From Bartonella sp. M0177 (lineage in GTDB: Bacteria > Pseudomonadota > Alphaproteobacteria > Rhizobiales > Rhizobiaceae), in assembly GCF_016102285.1 (NCBI RefSeq), contig NZ_JACFOY010000001.1:992001-1056000 (forward strand): a stretch of DNA of 64,000 nt, read 5' to 3'. Positions 22,736-33,440 of the stretch are shown here, piece after piece. The notes beneath the pieces are model-generated. The model was not told the origin of the DNA. It searched no databases and saw only the letters and a list, made by a program, of their open reading frames with translations. The first letter of the stretch is position 1, and each line of letters begins with the position of its first letter. A program made the position numbers and the translations under genes.

Positions 22736-24133
22736 ATGTCTATTGATATCTTGATGCCGGCGCTTTCGCCCACAATGGAAGAAGGCAAAATTTCAAAATG
22801 GCTTAAAAAGGAAGGCGATAAGGTCGAGGCCGGTGATGTGATTGCCGAAATCGAAACCGATAAAGCCACTATGGAAGTCGATGCAGCCGATGAAGGAACA
22901 ATCGGCAAGATTCTTGTTCCGGAAGGAACAGCAGGTGTAAAGGTCAACACACCTATCGCGGTTCTGCTTGAAGATGGTGAAACAGCGGCTGATATTAAAA
23001 ATGCCGTCAATCCGGCAAAAGAAGCAGCACCACAGGCACCACAACCTGCCGCATCCGCACCTGCCGCTCCGGCTCCCTCTGCACCGGCTGCACCGAAGCC
23101 CGCAGGGCCGGTTGTTCAATCTGACCCTGATATTCCGGCAGGAACAGAAATGGTCAAAATGACCGTTCGCGAGGCTTTGAACGAAGCTTTGGCTGAAGAA
23201 ATGCGTCGTGATGACAAGGTTTTCCTGATTGGTGAAGAAGTTGCTCAATATCAGGGCGCTTATAAGGTCAGTCAGGGACTGCTTGATGAATTCGGTGCAC
23301 GTCGTGTCATTGATACGCCGATTACCGAACAGGGGTTTGCCGGCCTTGGCGTTGGTGCAGCTTTTGGTGGCTTGCGTCCGGTCGTTGAATTCATGACATT
23401 CAACTTTGCCATGCAAGCAATCGACCAGATTGTGAATTCCGCCGCCAAGACACATTATATGTCCGGCGGGCAGATGCATGCCCCTATGGTTTTCCGCGGC
23501 CCGAATGGAGCGGCTTCCCGCGTTGGTGCTCAACATTCCCAATGTTATGCATCATGGTATAGTCATGTGCCGGGCTTGAAAGTTATCATGCCTTACACGG
23601 CTGCCGATGCCAAAGGGCTTTTGAAAGCAGCAATCCGCGATGACAATCCGGTTATTTTCCTTGAAAATGAATTGCTCTATGGTCATCAGTTCGATGTGCC
23701 AAAGCTTGATGATTTCGTTTTGCCAATCGGCAAAGCCCGCATCCATAAAGCCGGTAACGATGTAACAATCGTCGGCATGGGCATGGGGATGAATTACGCG
23801 GTTGAAGCACTGCCGGAATTCGAGAAACTCGGAATTGATGTCGAGTTGATAGATCTGAGAACTGTTCGTCCGATGGATTTGCCGACAATTATTGAATCGG
23901 TGAAGAAAACCGGCCGTTTGGTCACAATCGAAGAAGGCTTTCCGCAATCATCTGTCGGAACAGAAATTGCAACACGCATAATGCAGCAGGCATTTGATTA
24001 TCTTGATGCGCCGATTGCTACAATTGCAGGCAAGGATGTTCCTATGCCTTATGCTGCCAATCTCGAAAAACTTGCTTTGCCAAGTGTTGCCGAGGTTGTT
24101 GATGCCGTAAAATCTGTCACCTACAAAGCCTGA
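22736..24133 (+). CDS. pdhB: Pyruvate dehydrogenase E1 beta subunit with N-terminal lipoyl domain
   Basis: Residues 1-80 form a lipoyl domain with the lipoylated Lys in [11 protein letters not shown]. An Ala/Pro-rich flexible linker (about residues 90-125) leads to the E1-beta transketolase-type domain ([18 protein letters not shown] onward, with LENELLYG and [10 protein letters not shown]). E1-beta chains with their own lipoyl domain are a known feature of this order. In effect both E1-beta and E2 carry swinging arms. It begins 17 bases after pdhA. Confidence 0.96.
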   Translation: MSIDILMPALSPTMEEGKISKWLKKEGDKVEAGDVIAEIETDKATMEVDAADEGTIGKILVPEGTAGVKVNTPIAVLLEDGETAADIKNAVNPAKEAAPQAPQPAASAPAAPAPSAPAAPKPAGPVVQSDPDIPAGTEMVKMTVREALNEALAEEMRRDDKVFLIGEEVAQYQGAYKVSQGLLDEFGARRVIDTPITEQGFAGLGVGAAFGGLRPVVEFMTFNFAMQAIDQIVNSAAKTHYMSGGQMHAPMVFRGPNGAASRVGAQHSQCYASWYSHVPGLKVIMPYTAADAKGLLKAAIRDDNPVIFLENELLYGHQFDVPKLDDFVLPIGKARIHKAGNDVTIVGMGMGMNYAVEALPEFEKLGIDVELIDLRTVRPMDLPTIIESVKKTGRLVTIEEGFPQSSVGTEIATRIMQQAFDYLDAPIATIAGKDVPMPYAANLEKLALPSVAEVVDAVKSVTYKA

Positions 24134-24146
24134 AGGAGAACGCACT

Positions 24147-25532
24147 ATGGCTATAAAAATCACAATGCCGGCGCTTTCCCCGACTATGGAAGAAGGCACT
24201 TTGTCGAAGTGGGATATCAAAGAGGGCGACAAAGTCTCACCCGGTGATACGGTTGCCGAGATTGAAACAGATAAGGCAACGATGGAAGTCGATGCCGCTG
24301 ATGAAGGCACACTTGTAAAAATCGTCGTTCCGGCAGGGACACAAGGCGTAAAAGTGAATGCCTTGATCGGCATTCTTGCAGAAGACGGCGAAAGTGCCGA
24401 GGACGCCATCAAAGCGATTGAAGATGAAGAGAAAAAACAGCCTTCATCTTCTCCGGCACCGGCGCAGCCGGCAGCACCCGCCGCAGCCGCAAAAGCAGAT
24501 ACAACTTCCGTTCAAACTGCTAAGGCGTCTCCGGCTCCCGGCCAAGCGACTCCCACGTCTTCGCAAGCACCAGTTACAGAAAAGGGCAACCGTATATTTG
24601 CCTCGCCATTGGCACGGCGTCTGGCCAAGCAGAACGGACTTCAATTGTCGCTTATTTCAGGCACCGGTCCACATGGTCGCATCATCAAGCGTGATATTGA
24701 CAATGCTCTTGCCAACGGTACCGGCAAGGCTGCAAGTAATGTGGAGCAGTCTGTACAAACTTCCGCCTCGACCGAAAGCTCTTCTTCGGACGAAATGACA
24801 ATGAAGCTTTTCAATACCGATGAATACGAAATCGTACCTCACGATGGTATGCGAAAGACCATTGCCAAGCGTCTCGTTGAATCGAAACGTACAGTTCCGC
24901 ATTTTTATGTAACAATTGATTGCGAGATTGATGCGCTGCTGAAATTGCGTGCAGAATTGAACGCAGCAGCTCCGATGGTTAAAACAAGTGCAGGCGAAAA
25001 ACCGGCCTATAAGCTTTCAGTCAATGATATGGTTATCAAGGCCACAGCATTGGCACTCAAGGCTGTGCCGGATGCCAATGTTTCCTGGCTCGATAGCGGG
25101 ATGATGCGCCACAAATTTGTGGACGTGGGTGTCGCTGTTTCCATTCCGAACGGCTTGATTACGCCGATCATCAAACATGCAGAGGAAAAATCGCTTTCGA
25201 CAATTTCCAATGCAATGAAAGATTTGGCAAAACGGGCGCGGGAACGCAAGTTGAAACCCGAGGAATATCAGGGCGGTACGACTGCGGTTTCCAATATGGG
25301 GATGTATGGTGTCAAGGATTTCTGCGCCATTATCAACCCGCCACATGCGACGATCTTTGCGATCGGTGCAGGTGAACAGCGCGCTGTCGTTAAAAACGGT
25401 GCCTTGGCTATCGCAACGGTCATGTCGGTGACATTGTCAACCGACCATCGCGCGGTAGACGGAGCATTGGCAGCCGAACTTGCACAAGCCTTCAAAAAGT
25501 TCATTGAAAACCCGATGAGCATGTTGGTGTAA
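24147..25532 (+). CDS. pdhC: Dihydrolipoyl acetyltransferase, E2 of pyruvate dehydrogenase
   Basis: Forms the core of the complex and passes the acetyl group to CoA. Domains in order: one lipoyl domain (residues 1-80, [11 protein letters not shown]), an Ala/Pro/Ser-rich linker, a peripheral-subunit-binding domain (about residues 150-190, ASPLARRLAKQNGL then GPHGRIIKRDI), a second linker, and the catalytic domain (about 225-461) with the active-site motif STDHRAVDGA. The 461 residues are typical. It follows pdhB after 13 bases. Confidence 0.97.
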   Translation: MAIKITMPALSPTMEEGTLSKWDIKEGDKVSPGDTVAEIETDKATMEVDAADEGTLVKIVVPAGTQGVKVNALIGILAEDGESAEDAIKAIEDEEKKQPSSSPAPAQPAAPAAAAKADTTSVQTAKASPAPGQATPTSSQAPVTEKGNRIFASPLARRLAKQNGLQLSLISGTGPHGRIIKRDIDNALANGTGKAASNVEQSVQTSASTESSSSDEMTMKLFNTDEYEIVPHDGMRKTIAKRLVESKRTVPHFYVTIDCEIDALLKLRAELNAAAPMVKTSAGEKPAYKLSVNDMVIKATALALKAVPDANVSWLDSGMMRHKFVDVGVAVSIPNGLITPIIKHAEEKSLSTISNAMKDLAKRARERKLKPEEYQGGTTAVSNMGMYGVKDFCAIINPPHATIFAIGAGEQRAVVKNGALAIATVMSVTLSTDHRAVDGALAAELAQAFKKFIENPMSMLV

Positions 25533-25534
25533 TA

Positions 25535-26176
25535 ATGAAAAAAACTGTTCTGGCTTATGGAGATTCCCTGACATGGGGATTAAATCCGATAAACCAAACA
25601 CGTTACACCAACGAAATTCGTTGGCCGCATGTGCTGGAACAGCAATTCAAAGGCGCGATTGAAGTTGTCGAAGAAGCATTGTGCGGCCGCGCAATCTGTT
25701 TTGACGATAAAACTTCAATCGACGACCGGAATGGTGCAGCAATACTCCCGACAATCTTGGGCTCATGTCATCCGCTTGATCTGGTGATCATGATGCTGGG
25801 CACCAATGACTTGAAAAAATTTGTTGCGGGTTCCGCAATGGCGGCATGTTTGGGTATGAAACGGCTTATCAATATTGTCCGTTCCTATCCTTATATGTCG
25901 CAGACGGAACCTCCGGAAATTATTATTGTTTCTCCGCCTCATCTGGCGGAGACCACTCATCCTTTAAGTGGCGAGCGTTTTAGTGGTGCTATTGGAGAAT
26001 CCAAAAAGCTGTCGATTTTCTATTCGGATCTTGCTGACGAGATGGAATGTGCCTTCTTCGATGCTGCATCTGTCGCAGTCGCGTCACCTGTGGATGGCGT
26101 TCATCTTGATGAAAACAACACAAAAGCAATTGGCAAAGGGCTTCAACCGTTGGTACATGTCGTTCTCGGCCTTTAG
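25535..26176 (+). CDS. SGNH/GDSL-family hydrolase inside the pdh operon
   Basis: A 213-residue SGNH hydrolase (arylesterase/acyl-esterase group). Block I is AYGDSLTWG with the nucleophile Ser, block III is MMLGTNDLK, and block V is DGVHLDE with the Asp-His pair. No signal peptide is seen, so it should be cytoplasmic. It starts 2 bases after pdhC and ends 26 bases before lpdA, so it is co-transcribed. Related genes occupy this place in other members of the order. The natural substrate is unknown; a link to acyl or lipoyl metabolism is only suggested by position. Confidence 0.85.
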   Translation: MKKTVLAYGDSLTWGLNPINQTRYTNEIRWPHVLEQQFKGAIEVVEEALCGRAICFDDKTSIDDRNGAAILPTILGSCHPLDLVIMMLGTNDLKKFVAGSAMAACLGMKRLINIVRSYPYMSQTEPPEIIIVSPPHLAETTHPLSGERFSGAIGESKKLSIFYSDLADEMECAFFDAASVAVASPVDGVHLDENNTKAIGKGLQPLVHVVLGL

Positions 26177-26202
26177 TTCTATCTTTCCCCATGGAGGAAA
26201 AA

Positions 26203-27663
26203 TTGGCAAATTCATATGATGTTATTGTTATCGGTTCTGGCCCCGGCGGATATGTTACCGCAATCCGTTCTGCTCAATTGGGCTTCAAGACCGCTATTGT
26301 CGAACGCGAACACCTTGGCGGTATTTGCCTGAATTGGGGATGTATTCCTACAAAAGCGCTGCTTAGAACAGCAGAAATCAAACATTTTGGCGAACATGCA
26401 AAAGATTATGGCCTGAAACTCAATGGTTCGATTGAAGCAGACATCAAGGATGTCGTGCAACGCTCCCGCACTGTTTCTGCCCGTCTTAACGGCGGTGTCG
26501 GCTATTTGATGAAGAAAAACAAGATCGACGTTATCTGGGGTGAGGCAAAGCTCACTAAAGCAGCTTCCGGCGCCGGTCTTGGTGAAATTGTCGTCGGCAA
26601 AATCACCAAAAAAATTATGCAACCACAAAACCCGATTCCGAAGGGAACTTTGGGCGAGGGGACATATCAGGCCAAGCATATTATTGTGGCAACCGGTGCG
26701 CGTCCGCGTACATTGCCGGGTATCGAACCGGACGGGAAACTGGTTTGGACCTATTTTGAAGCAATGGTTCCTGAAACTATGCCGAAATCCATCGTCGTAA
26801 TGGGGTCGGGCGCTATCGGAATAGAATTTGCGTCCTTTTATCGTGATATGGGTGCGGAAGTTACAGTTGTGGAAATGATGCCGCAGATTATGCCTGTTGA
26901 AGATGCGGAGATTTCCGCATTTGCCCGTAAGCAATTGGAGAAAAAAGGCATCCGAATCCTTACCGAAGCAAAGGTTTCGAAAATCGAAAAAACGTCCAAT
27001 TCTGTGACAGCTCACATTGATATAAATGGCAAAACCGAGACCATTACTGCAGATCGTCTGATTTCTGCGGTGGGTGTGCAAGGCAATATAGAAAATATCG
27101 GGCTCGAAGCGTTAGGTGTAAAAACCGAACGTGGTTGTGTGGTAATTGACGAATGGGGACGCACCAATGTTCCCGGCATTTATGCCATTGGGGACGTTGC
27201 GGGTGCTCCTATGCTCGCCCATAAGGCAGAAGAAGAAGGCGTTATTTGTGTCGAGCATATTGCCGGCCTTGAAACAGCAGAACCTCTGGACAAGAGAAAG
27301 ATTCCCGGTTGCACCTATTGCACGCCGCAAGTTGCTTCCGTCGGATTGACCGAAGCAAAGGCCAAGGCCGCAGGCTATGACATAAGGGTCGGGCATTTTT
27401 CGTTCTCGGCAAACGGCAAGGCAATTGCCATGGGAGAGGATCAGGGTATCGTCAAAACCATATTTGACCGAAAAACCGGTCAGTTGCTTGGTGCGCATAT
27501 GGTTGGAGCGGAAGTAACCGAACTGATTGAAGGGTTTGTGGTTGCGATGAATCTTGAAACCACAGAAGAAGAGCTGATGCATACAGTCTTTCCTCATCCG
27601 ACGCTTTCGGAAATGATGAAGGAAAGTGTCCTTGATGCTTATGGTCAGGTTTTGAACGCCTGA
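26203..27663 (+). CDS. lpdA: Dihydrolipoyl dehydrogenase, E3
   Basis: A flavoprotein that reoxidises the dihydrolipoyl arms with NAD. The FAD motif VIGSGPGGYV, redox disulphide CLNWGC, NAD motif VMGSGAIGIEFASF and C-terminal FPHPTLSE with the catalytic His-Glu pair are all present. I call a TTG start at 26203: GGAGG lies five bases upstream, giving the usual N-terminus ANSYDVIVIG. An ATG at 26191 overlaps that ribosome site and is less likely. A 20-residue insert before the YQAKHIIVATGARPR motif is seen in related pdh-linked E3 proteins. Confidence 0.95.
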   Translation: MANSYDVIVIGSGPGGYVTAIRSAQLGFKTAIVEREHLGGICLNWGCIPTKALLRTAEIKHFGEHAKDYGLKLNGSIEADIKDVVQRSRTVSARLNGGVGYLMKKNKIDVIWGEAKLTKAASGAGLGEIVVGKITKKIMQPQNPIPKGTLGEGTYQAKHIIVATGARPRTLPGIEPDGKLVWTYFEAMVPETMPKSIVVMGSGAIGIEFASFYRDMGAEVTVVEMMPQIMPVEDAEISAFARKQLEKKGIRILTEAKVSKIEKTSNSVTAHIDINGKTETITADRLISAVGVQGNIENIGLEALGVKTERGCVVIDEWGRTNVPGIYAIGDVAGAPMLAHKAEEEGVICVEHIAGLETAEPLDKRKIPGCTYCTPQVASVGLTEAKAKAAGYDIRVGHFSFSANGKAIAMGEDQGIVKTIFDRKTGQLLGAHMVGAEVTELIEGFVVAMNLETTEEELMHTVFPHPTLSEMMKESVLDAYGQVLNA

Positions 27664-27736
27664 CGCGCATCAAGATGTGAATTGCATTCTTGTTGCTTAT
27701 ACTCCATATGAGGGGAGAAAGAGCGTGAGGTACTAA

Positions 27737-28705
27737 ATGGTTACCGTTGTTGACACTTTATCGCAGAAACGGGTCCGGCATCCGGAAAAAGCAAATCGAC
27801 CGGATTCAGAGGTTTTAAAAAAGCCTGATTGGATCAGGGTGAAAGCGCCGTCATTGCGTGGGCAATATGCCGAAACCCGTCATATCGTGCGTGATAACAA
27901 TCTGGTAACAGTTTGCGAAGAAGCTGGATGCCCGAATGTTGGCGAATGCTGGACTCAGAGGCACGCAAGTTTCATGATTTTGGGTGCAATATGCACCCGT
28001 GCATGTGCCTTTTGTAATGTTGCAACCGGCATACCTCTTCCTGTTGATAAGGACGAACCTGAACGTGTCGCTGATGCAGTGAGACAAATGGCACTTAAAC
28101 ATGTGGTTATTACCTCTGTTGATCGCGATGATCTTCCCGATGGTGGTGCCCAGCATTATGCCGATGTCATTCATGCAATCAGAAGAAAGTCACCAGGTAC
28201 CACCATTGAAATCCTCACACCCGATTTTCGTCATAAGGAAGGTGCTCTTGAAACTGTGGTTGCAGCCAAGCCGGATGTATTTAACCATAATCTCGAAACT
28301 GTACCGTCAAAATACCTGACGGTGCGTCCGGGTGCACGCTATTTCCATTCGATCAGACTGTTGCAACGGGTCAAGGAGCTTGACCCATCAATCTTTACAA
28401 AGTCCGGTATTATGGTCGGGCTTGGTGAAGAACGTAATGAAGTTCTTCAATTGATGGATGATTTGCGCTCGGCCGATGTTGATTTCATGACCATTGGCCA
28501 ATATTTGCAGCCAACGCGTAAACATCATCCTGTTATCCGTTTTGTTACGCCGGAAGAATTCAAATCCTATGCCATTATCGGCAAAACCAAGGGGTTCCTT
28601 CATATGTCTTCAAGTCCGCTAACCCGTTCGTCACACCATGCGGGCGAAGATTTTGAAGCACTAAGAAAAGCTCGCGCAGAGAAACTGGCTCATCAACGCG
28701 GATAA
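27737..28705 (+). CDS. lipA: Lipoyl synthase
   Basis: A radical-SAM enzyme that inserts two sulphurs into octanoyl groups on lipoyl domains. The auxiliary cluster motif [12 protein letters not shown] and the radical-SAM motif CTRACAFC are present. The C-terminal Ser ligand region [15 protein letters not shown] follows. The 322-residue length is normal. It directly serves the lipoyl domains of pdhB and pdhC encoded upstream. It is separated from lpdA by 73 bases and from the next gene by 3. Confidence 0.97.
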   Translation: MVTVVDTLSQKRVRHPEKANRPDSEVLKKPDWIRVKAPSLRGQYAETRHIVRDNNLVTVCEEAGCPNVGECWTQRHASFMILGAICTRACAFCNVATGIPLPVDKDEPERVADAVRQMALKHVVITSVDRDDLPDGGAQHYADVIHAIRRKSPGTTIEILTPDFRHKEGALETVVAAKPDVFNHNLETVPSKYLTVRPGARYFHSIRLLQRVKELDPSIFTKSGIMVGLGEERNEVLQLMDDLRSADVDFMTIGQYLQPTRKHHPVIRFVTPEEFKSYAIIGKTKGFLHMSSSPLTRSSHHAGEDFEALRKARAEKLAHQRG

Positions 28706-28708
28706 AGA

Positions 28709-29170
28709 ATGCCAAAATTTAATACCCAGCGGAAAGTTCAGCATACCGATCTTGAGATGTTCAATCTTGTTTCGGATGTTGAGCGATATCCGGAATTTTT
28801 GCCAATGTGTGAATCCCTCAATGTTCGCTCGAGCGAAGAGAGGGGAAATAAAACCCTGCTTACTGCCGATATGACCGTCGGCTATAAAATGATCAGGGAA
28901 ACTTTCACGACGCAGGTTCTGCTGGATAAAGAAGAACGACGTATTGATGTCCGTTATATTGACGGACCATTCCGCTATCTTGAAAACCGCTGGATATTCA
29001 AGCCCCTTGACGATGGCAAGTCATGCGAAGTCGAATTTTATATTGATTACGAGTTTAAAAGCCGGATGCTTGGTATGCTGATGGGCGCTATGTTCGATAT
29101 AGCATTCAAACGTTTTACAGAAGCATTCGAGATGCGGGCAGACAAGATTTACGGGGCTCAACAAGCCTGA
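28709..29170 (+). CDS. START-domain protein, COQ10/RatA family
   Basis: A 153-residue member of the SRPBCC/START fold whose best-known relative is COQ10, which carries ubiquinone in the respiratory chain. Visible features are the DVERYPEFLPMCESL stretch and the SCEVEFYIDYEFKSRML block near the C-terminus. The same family includes RatA, once described as a toxin in E. coli. In this setting a ubiquinone-related role is more likely, since it is directly downstream of lipA and coupled by a 3-base gap. Confidence 0.85.
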   Translation: MPKFNTQRKVQHTDLEMFNLVSDVERYPEFLPMCESLNVRSSEERGNKTLLTADMTVGYKMIRETFTTQVLLDKEERRIDVRYIDGPFRYLENRWIFKPLDDGKSCEVEFYIDYEFKSRMLGMLMGAMFDIAFKRFTEAFEMRADKIYGAQQA

Positions 29171-29359
29171 AGCCGAATTGTTTGTGAAGTTTGCCATTTG
29201 ATTTTAAAACAGTTTTGAAAATAGTCTCGAAAGTTTTTTTAAAACTGGATAAAAATTATAAAGTTTAATGAAATCAATATATTAAATAAGTTTAAGTTTT
29301 AATTTCGCTCATTCCATGCTATTTTCTGATGAAAAACAGAAAACAGGTTATGGCTCTTG

Positions 29360-30712
29360 ATGAGAAACTTGAAGATTTCGTATTTTGTGTTCATTTTCAT
29401 TTGTATCGCGGTCTGGTTGGCAACGGGCGAGTTCTATGGCATCAGTCGCGGTTATTTTGCTTTCCGCTCCGAGGTTATTCAATTCACAGGACTTATTGCT
29501 TTTGTGGCCATGAGTATCGATGTGGTAATCGCCTGTCGTCTTAAAATAATTGACGATGCTTTGGGTGGGCTTGATAAGGCTTATCGCTTGCATAAATGGC
29601 TCGGCATTACCGCACTTGTTACGGCTATCGTGCATTTTCTCCTTGCCAAAGGAACAAAATGGGCTGTTGGCTGGGGATGGCTCGTAAAGCCTGTTCGGCA
29701 ACATATCGATATAGCCAATTTGCCTCAAAAAGTCGGGCTTGAATATCTGTTCTCGGCATTTAGAAAAAATGCAGAATTCTTCGGGGAATGGGCTTTTTAC
29801 ATAGCCGTTATTCTTTGTCTTGTTGCGTTGATCAAGCTTATTCCTTACCGGTTTTTTGCTCACGTCCATACAATTTTTGCCGCGGTTTATCTTGTTCTGG
29901 TTTTTCATGCGGTTGTGTTGACGAAATTTGCCTATTGGAGCGAGCCATTCGGTTTATTGGTATTGGTTTCATCAATTTTCGGGGTCATTGCCGCAATGAC
30001 AATTTTGCTCAAACGGTTCGGCTTTGGACGTCACATCGCGGCGACCGTCACGGACTATGCGATTGATAAAGCCAATGATGTCATACGTTTGACTTTAAAA
30101 GTTTCCAATAAATGGACCGGTCACAAAAGTGGACAATTTGCATTTGTTACATTGGATAAAGGCGAGGGCGCCCATCCTTTTACAATAGCGTCCCATTGGA
30201 ATCCGCAAAAACCCTTTTTGACGTTTTTCGTTAAAGGTTTGGGAGACTATACCGATAAACTCGTAAAACTGAACTTGAACGGCAGGAAAGCGCGTATTGA
30301 CGGGCCTTACGGGAAATTTTGCTTTAGCGACGACAAATCACCCGAACAAATATGGATTGGAGCAGGCATAGGAATTACGCCATTTCTTGCAAAACTTGAC
30401 GAGTTGGCTTCATCAAAGAAAAGCAATAAAACGCAAATTGACTTTGTCTATGTTGTGCAGGCGATCAGTGAAAGCGAGAAACAAAAGCTTGCAAAATTGG
30501 CGCAATCGGCTGGTGTCAGATTGAAAATTTGGCTAACGCCTGAAGAGGGTAGGTTTAATGGAACCTTGTTGAGGCAGCTATTTATGAATTGGAAACAATC
30601 ATCAATATGGTTTTGCGGGCCTATAAAATTCGGCGAGACGCTGGAAGATGACATGGCTAAAAGTGGCTTCGACCGCAAGCGGTTTCATAGGGAATTATTT
30701 CAACTGCGATAG
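29360..30712 (+). CDS. Ferric reductase/NADPH-oxidase-like membrane flavocytochrome
   Basis: A 450-residue membrane protein with about six helices (residues 5-220) followed by a cytoplasmic FAD/NAD(P)H reductase domain. Haem-ligand pairs are visible: HKWLGITALVTAIVH (His-x13-His) and HTIFAAVYLVLVFH (His-x12-His), the spacing of NOX/FRE proteins. FAD is bound by the HPFT motif; IGAGIGITPF and WFCGP mark the nucleotide site. It would pass electrons across the membrane to ferric iron or oxygen. The ATG at 29360 follows a TTG codon; the ribosome site is weak. It is monocistronic. Confidence 0.85.
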   Translation: MRNLKISYFVFIFICIAVWLATGEFYGISRGYFAFRSEVIQFTGLIAFVAMSIDVVIACRLKIIDDALGGLDKAYRLHKWLGITALVTAIVHFLLAKGTKWAVGWGWLVKPVRQHIDIANLPQKVGLEYLFSAFRKNAEFFGEWAFYIAVILCLVALIKLIPYRFFAHVHTIFAAVYLVLVFHAVVLTKFAYWSEPFGLLVLVSSIFGVIAAMTILLKRFGFGRHIAATVTDYAIDKANDVIRLTLKVSNKWTGHKSGQFAFVTLDKGEGAHPFTIASHWNPQKPFLTFFVKGLGDYTDKLVKLNLNGRKARIDGPYGKFCFSDDKSPEQIWIGAGIGITPFLAKLDELASSKKSNKTQIDFVYVVQAISESEKQKLAKLAQSAGVRLKIWLTPEEGRFNGTLLRQLFMNWKQSSIWFCGPIKFGETLEDDMAKSGFDRKRFHRELFQLR

Positions 30713-31139
30713 GTTCAAATGGCTCCAAAAGGTTGAATAATTTTATTCTTGAAAAGGCGCAACCTTGTTCATGAACGTTATTAGGATAGCTCAAGGTTGC
30801 TCCTCTTTCCGATTTTAAGGCTCTATCGGGATGGCCATATTAAATCTCAAAAACTTTAACTTCTGCCAGAGGGGAGGGCAGCACTAATAGCATAATGTTG
30901 CGGGCGAAAAAATTGGCAACAAATATAAATTGAGCCAAGTTTGTTTCATCAGTACCGGTATTTGATTTCCTCCGTTCCGGTTTAAATTCCCTGAGGAGGT
31001 TTGATCGTGACTTGCGTCCGGCATTTAATCTCTATCGCAAACGGCGATTAAGACTGAGGAAGGTAATGGCTTATGTGCCAAACTGAAAATCGTGCTGGCC
31101 GCTTGGTGGACTTGTGACGTACAGCCAATCTCCGAAATG
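30713..31139 (+). other. Gene-free spacer between ferric reductase and cinA
   Basis: About 430 bases between convergent genes. It holds an inverted repeat GCAACCTTG/CAAGGTTGC (30759-30767 and 30792-30800) with a 24-base loop, a possible bidirectional transcription stop. No convincing frame, RNA or repeat is seen in the rest. Confidence 0.45.
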
Positions 31140-31634
31140 CTAAATCCTGTTGATTGCCTCAAGAACGAGATCCAATGCCCGTTCGACAGTTGCATGACGA
31201 ACGTTTTCGCGACCGAGATCGCCAAAACGGGCTTCAAAATGTAGCGTGGGCTTATTCGTCAAAGCAACTGCCATATGGACAAGCCCCACCGGCTTTTCGG
31301 CGCTGCCGCCACCCGGACCCGCAACACCTGTTACCGAAACAGCAATATCGGAACCTGAGTGTTTGACACCGCCTTCGGCCATTGCGATCGCGACCTGTTT
31401 CGATACGGCACCGAAGGCCTCTATCATATCGGAAGGTACACCGACGAGCCTATTTTTTGCTTCATTGGAATAGGTAATGAAGCCACATTCCACAACGTCG
31501 GACGAGCCTGCAATGTCGGTCAGGCTGCCGATGATCAAGCCGCCTGTGCAGGATTCGACAGTCGCCAGTTTCAAATGGTGTAAACGGCAGGCTTCAAGAA
31601 CTTTTGTTGCCTTGGCTTCAGCAATAAGAGTCAT
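31140..31634 (-). CDS. CinA C-terminal-domain protein, nicotinamide-nucleotide amidase
   Basis: A 164-residue stand-alone version of the CinA C-terminal domain. This domain deamidates nicotinamide mononucleotide in the pyridine nucleotide salvage cycle. Motifs: [25 protein letters not shown] and [17 protein letters not shown]. The COG1058 N-terminal domain of full-length CinA is absent, which is common in proteobacteria (PncC type). Its ATG overlaps the stop of ispDF by 4 bases, so the two are coupled. Confidence 0.9.
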   Translation of the reverse strand: MTLIAEAKATKVLEACRLHHLKLATVESCTGGLIIGSLTDIAGSSDVVECGFITYSNEAKNRLVGVPSDMIEAFGAVSKQVAIAMAEGGVKHSGSDIAVSVTGVAGPGGGSAEKPVGLVHMAVALTNKPTLHFEARFGDLGRENVRHATVERALDLVLEAINRI

Positions 31635-32884
31635 TCTGGAACACTCCCCGGATAGATAACTGTCGCAGTTGCGATTGCAGCAATTCCTTCTTTGCGTCCG
31701 ACAAATCCCAATTTTTCATTGGTTGTGGCTTTGACCGAGATACGGTCGGCGGATATGCCGAGCATATCCATGAGTTTTTCGGTCATTTCCTTGCGGTGGG
31801 GACCAACCTTCGGCGCTTCTGCAATCAGCGTAATATCCACATTGGCGATGCGCCCCTTGGATTCTTTTATAATGGATACGGCATGACGCACAAAAATATC
31901 GGACGAGACACCCTTCCATTGCGGGTCGGAAGGAGGAAAATGTGTACCGATATCTCCCGCACCCCGTGTGGCAAGCAATGCATCCGTCAAAGCATGAAGA
32001 GCAACATCGGCATCCGAATGGCCGCTCAATTTCTTTTCATAAGCTATTTTCACGCCGCAAAGCGTCACTCCATCACCCGGTTCGAATGGATGAACATCAT
32101 ATCCGTTACCGGTGCGAACATCCGGAAATGGGAAAGAAGCGGGTATCTGGTTTTCCTGATTTGTCATGGCTTCCTTTTTCATACGCAATTCGGCAATAGC
32201 AAGATCGGCAGGCCAGGTAATTTTCACATTTTCACTGCTGCCAGCAACAAGTTTTATACCGAACCCCGCCCATTCCGCCAAGGCACAATCGTCGGTAAAT
32301 CCGGTTAATCCCAGGTTCGCAGCTTTTTCATGCAACTCTAAAATTTTAGAAAAAGGAAATGCCTGCGGCGTTTGCGCCCCGAAAAGATGATCGCGCGGCA
32401 CCGTCTCGACAACTATGCCGTTATCATCGGCACGTTTTAGTGTATCGGAAACTGCTACAGCCGGTAAAATCCCGAAATCTGGAGACAGTGCATTATCAAT
32501 CCGTTCCAGAAGTGAACGTGAAACAAAAGGCCGCGCGCCATCATGAATAAATACATATTGAGGCTTTTTGTCTTCAGTGAGATCATTCAATGCGCGGAGA
32601 CCACAAAGGGTTGATATCTGGCGTGTGCTTCCGCCATGAACAATTGTGATATGGTTTGCCAAATCACCAATTGCTTTATGACAAAGCATTTCGTCATCGC
32701 GGTGGATGACCAATATGATGGTTGAAAAGAACCCGCTATCCAGAAAACGCTTGAGCGTGTGAAAAATGACTGCGTGACCGCCAAGCGGTCGATATTGTTT
32801 GGGGCCATTTTCGGGTGAACCAATGCGTTCCCCCCTGCCAGCGGCTAATATGATGGCTGCGTTGGAAATGATGCGCCCCTTCAA
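31631..32884 (-). CDS. ispDF: Bifunctional IspD/IspF enzyme of the MEP pathway
   Basis: One 417-residue chain. The IspD part (residues 1-240, [21 protein letters not shown]) makes CDP-methylerythritol. The IspF part (about 255-417, [31 protein letters not shown]) cyclises the product to MEcPP. Fusion is typical of alphaproteobacteria. The only start codon after an in-frame stop and before the conserved N-terminus is TTG at 32884, with no clear ribosome site, so initiation may be weak. Coupled to the cinA-type gene. Confidence 0.95.
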   Translation of the reverse strand: MKGRIISNAAIILAAGRGERIGSPENGPKQYRPLGGHAVIFHTLKRFLDSGFFSTIILVIHRDDEMLCHKAIGDLANHITIVHGGSTRQISTLCGLRALNDLTEDKKPQYVFIHDGARPFVSRSLLERIDNALSPDFGILPAVAVSDTLKRADDNGIVVETVPRDHLFGAQTPQAFPFSKILELHEKAANLGLTGFTDDCALAEWAGFGIKLVAGSSENVKITWPADLAIAELRMKKEAMTNQENQIPASFPFPDVRTGNGYDVHPFEPGDGVTLCGVKIAYEKKLSGHSDADVALHALTDALLATRGAGDIGTHFPPSDPQWKGVSSDIFVRHAVSIIKESKGRIANVDITLIAEAPKVGPHRKEMTEKLMDMLGISADRISVKATTNEKLGFVGRKEGIAAIATATVIYPGSVPE

Positions 32885-32937
32885 AATTGGTTATGACAAC
32901 AACACAAGAGATTATAACGTGAGTTCCGATCAGAATA

Positions 32938-33405
32938 TTAGTTCAAAACTTTCGCGTTTTCATCATGCTCGTCATGCTCATGGATACCGAGACGTTCCCT
33001 GAAAGTTGGCCGTTGCAAATCGGCAATGGAAGTCGCCTTTAACACGTCGAAAAAAGCTTTTAAAGCCTTGCTCAATGTTGCATTGAGGCCGCACGAATTC
33101 ACCAACGGACATTCAATGGCGCCACTTTCAAAGCACTCCGCCATTGCAAAATTTTCTTCTGTCACTTTCACAACGTCGGAAACAAAAATCTCGTCAGCCG
33201 GCTTGGCAAGCTTTACGCCGCCATTACGTCCACGTACGGTTTGCATTAATCCGGCTTCGACCAGTGGATGAAGAATTTTGAACAAAAACAGTTCGGAAAC
33301 CGAATAGGCTTTGGCAATTTCCGGTACGCGGCTCAACTCTCCTTCGTTAGCAGCGCAATACATCAACATCCGGATGGCATAATTCGTCTGTTTTGTGAGC
33401 CGCAT
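32938..33405 (-). CDS. rirA: Rrf2-family iron regulator RirA
   Basis: A 155-residue winged-helix repressor that senses iron through an iron-sulphur cluster and controls iron uptake genes in this order. The DNA-binding part reads MRLTKQTNYAIRMLMYC with VRGRNGGVKLAKP in the wing. The three cluster cysteines Cys91, Cys99 and Cys105 (CFESGAIECPLVNSC) are at the positions known from RirA. The ATG at 33405 has AGGA six bases upstream and is preferred over the ATG at 33411. The C-terminal tail is His/Asp/Glu-rich. It lies 53 bases upstream of ispDF on the same strand. Confidence 0.93.
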   Translation of the reverse strand: MRLTKQTNYAIRMLMYCAANEGELSRVPEIAKAYSVSELFLFKILHPLVEAGLMQTVRGRNGGVKLAKPADEIFVSDVVKVTEENFAMAECFESGAIECPLVNSCGLNATLSKALKAFFDVLKATSIADLQRPTFRERLGIHEHDEHDENAKVLN

Positions 33406-33440
33406 TTCCATTCCTTTCTGTTAGAGACATCTCTCTATAA

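Noticed and set aside
28709-29170. RatA toxin of a toxin-antitoxin pair
   Set aside because: No antitoxin partner; the context with lipA and respiratory genes fits the COQ10-type role better.
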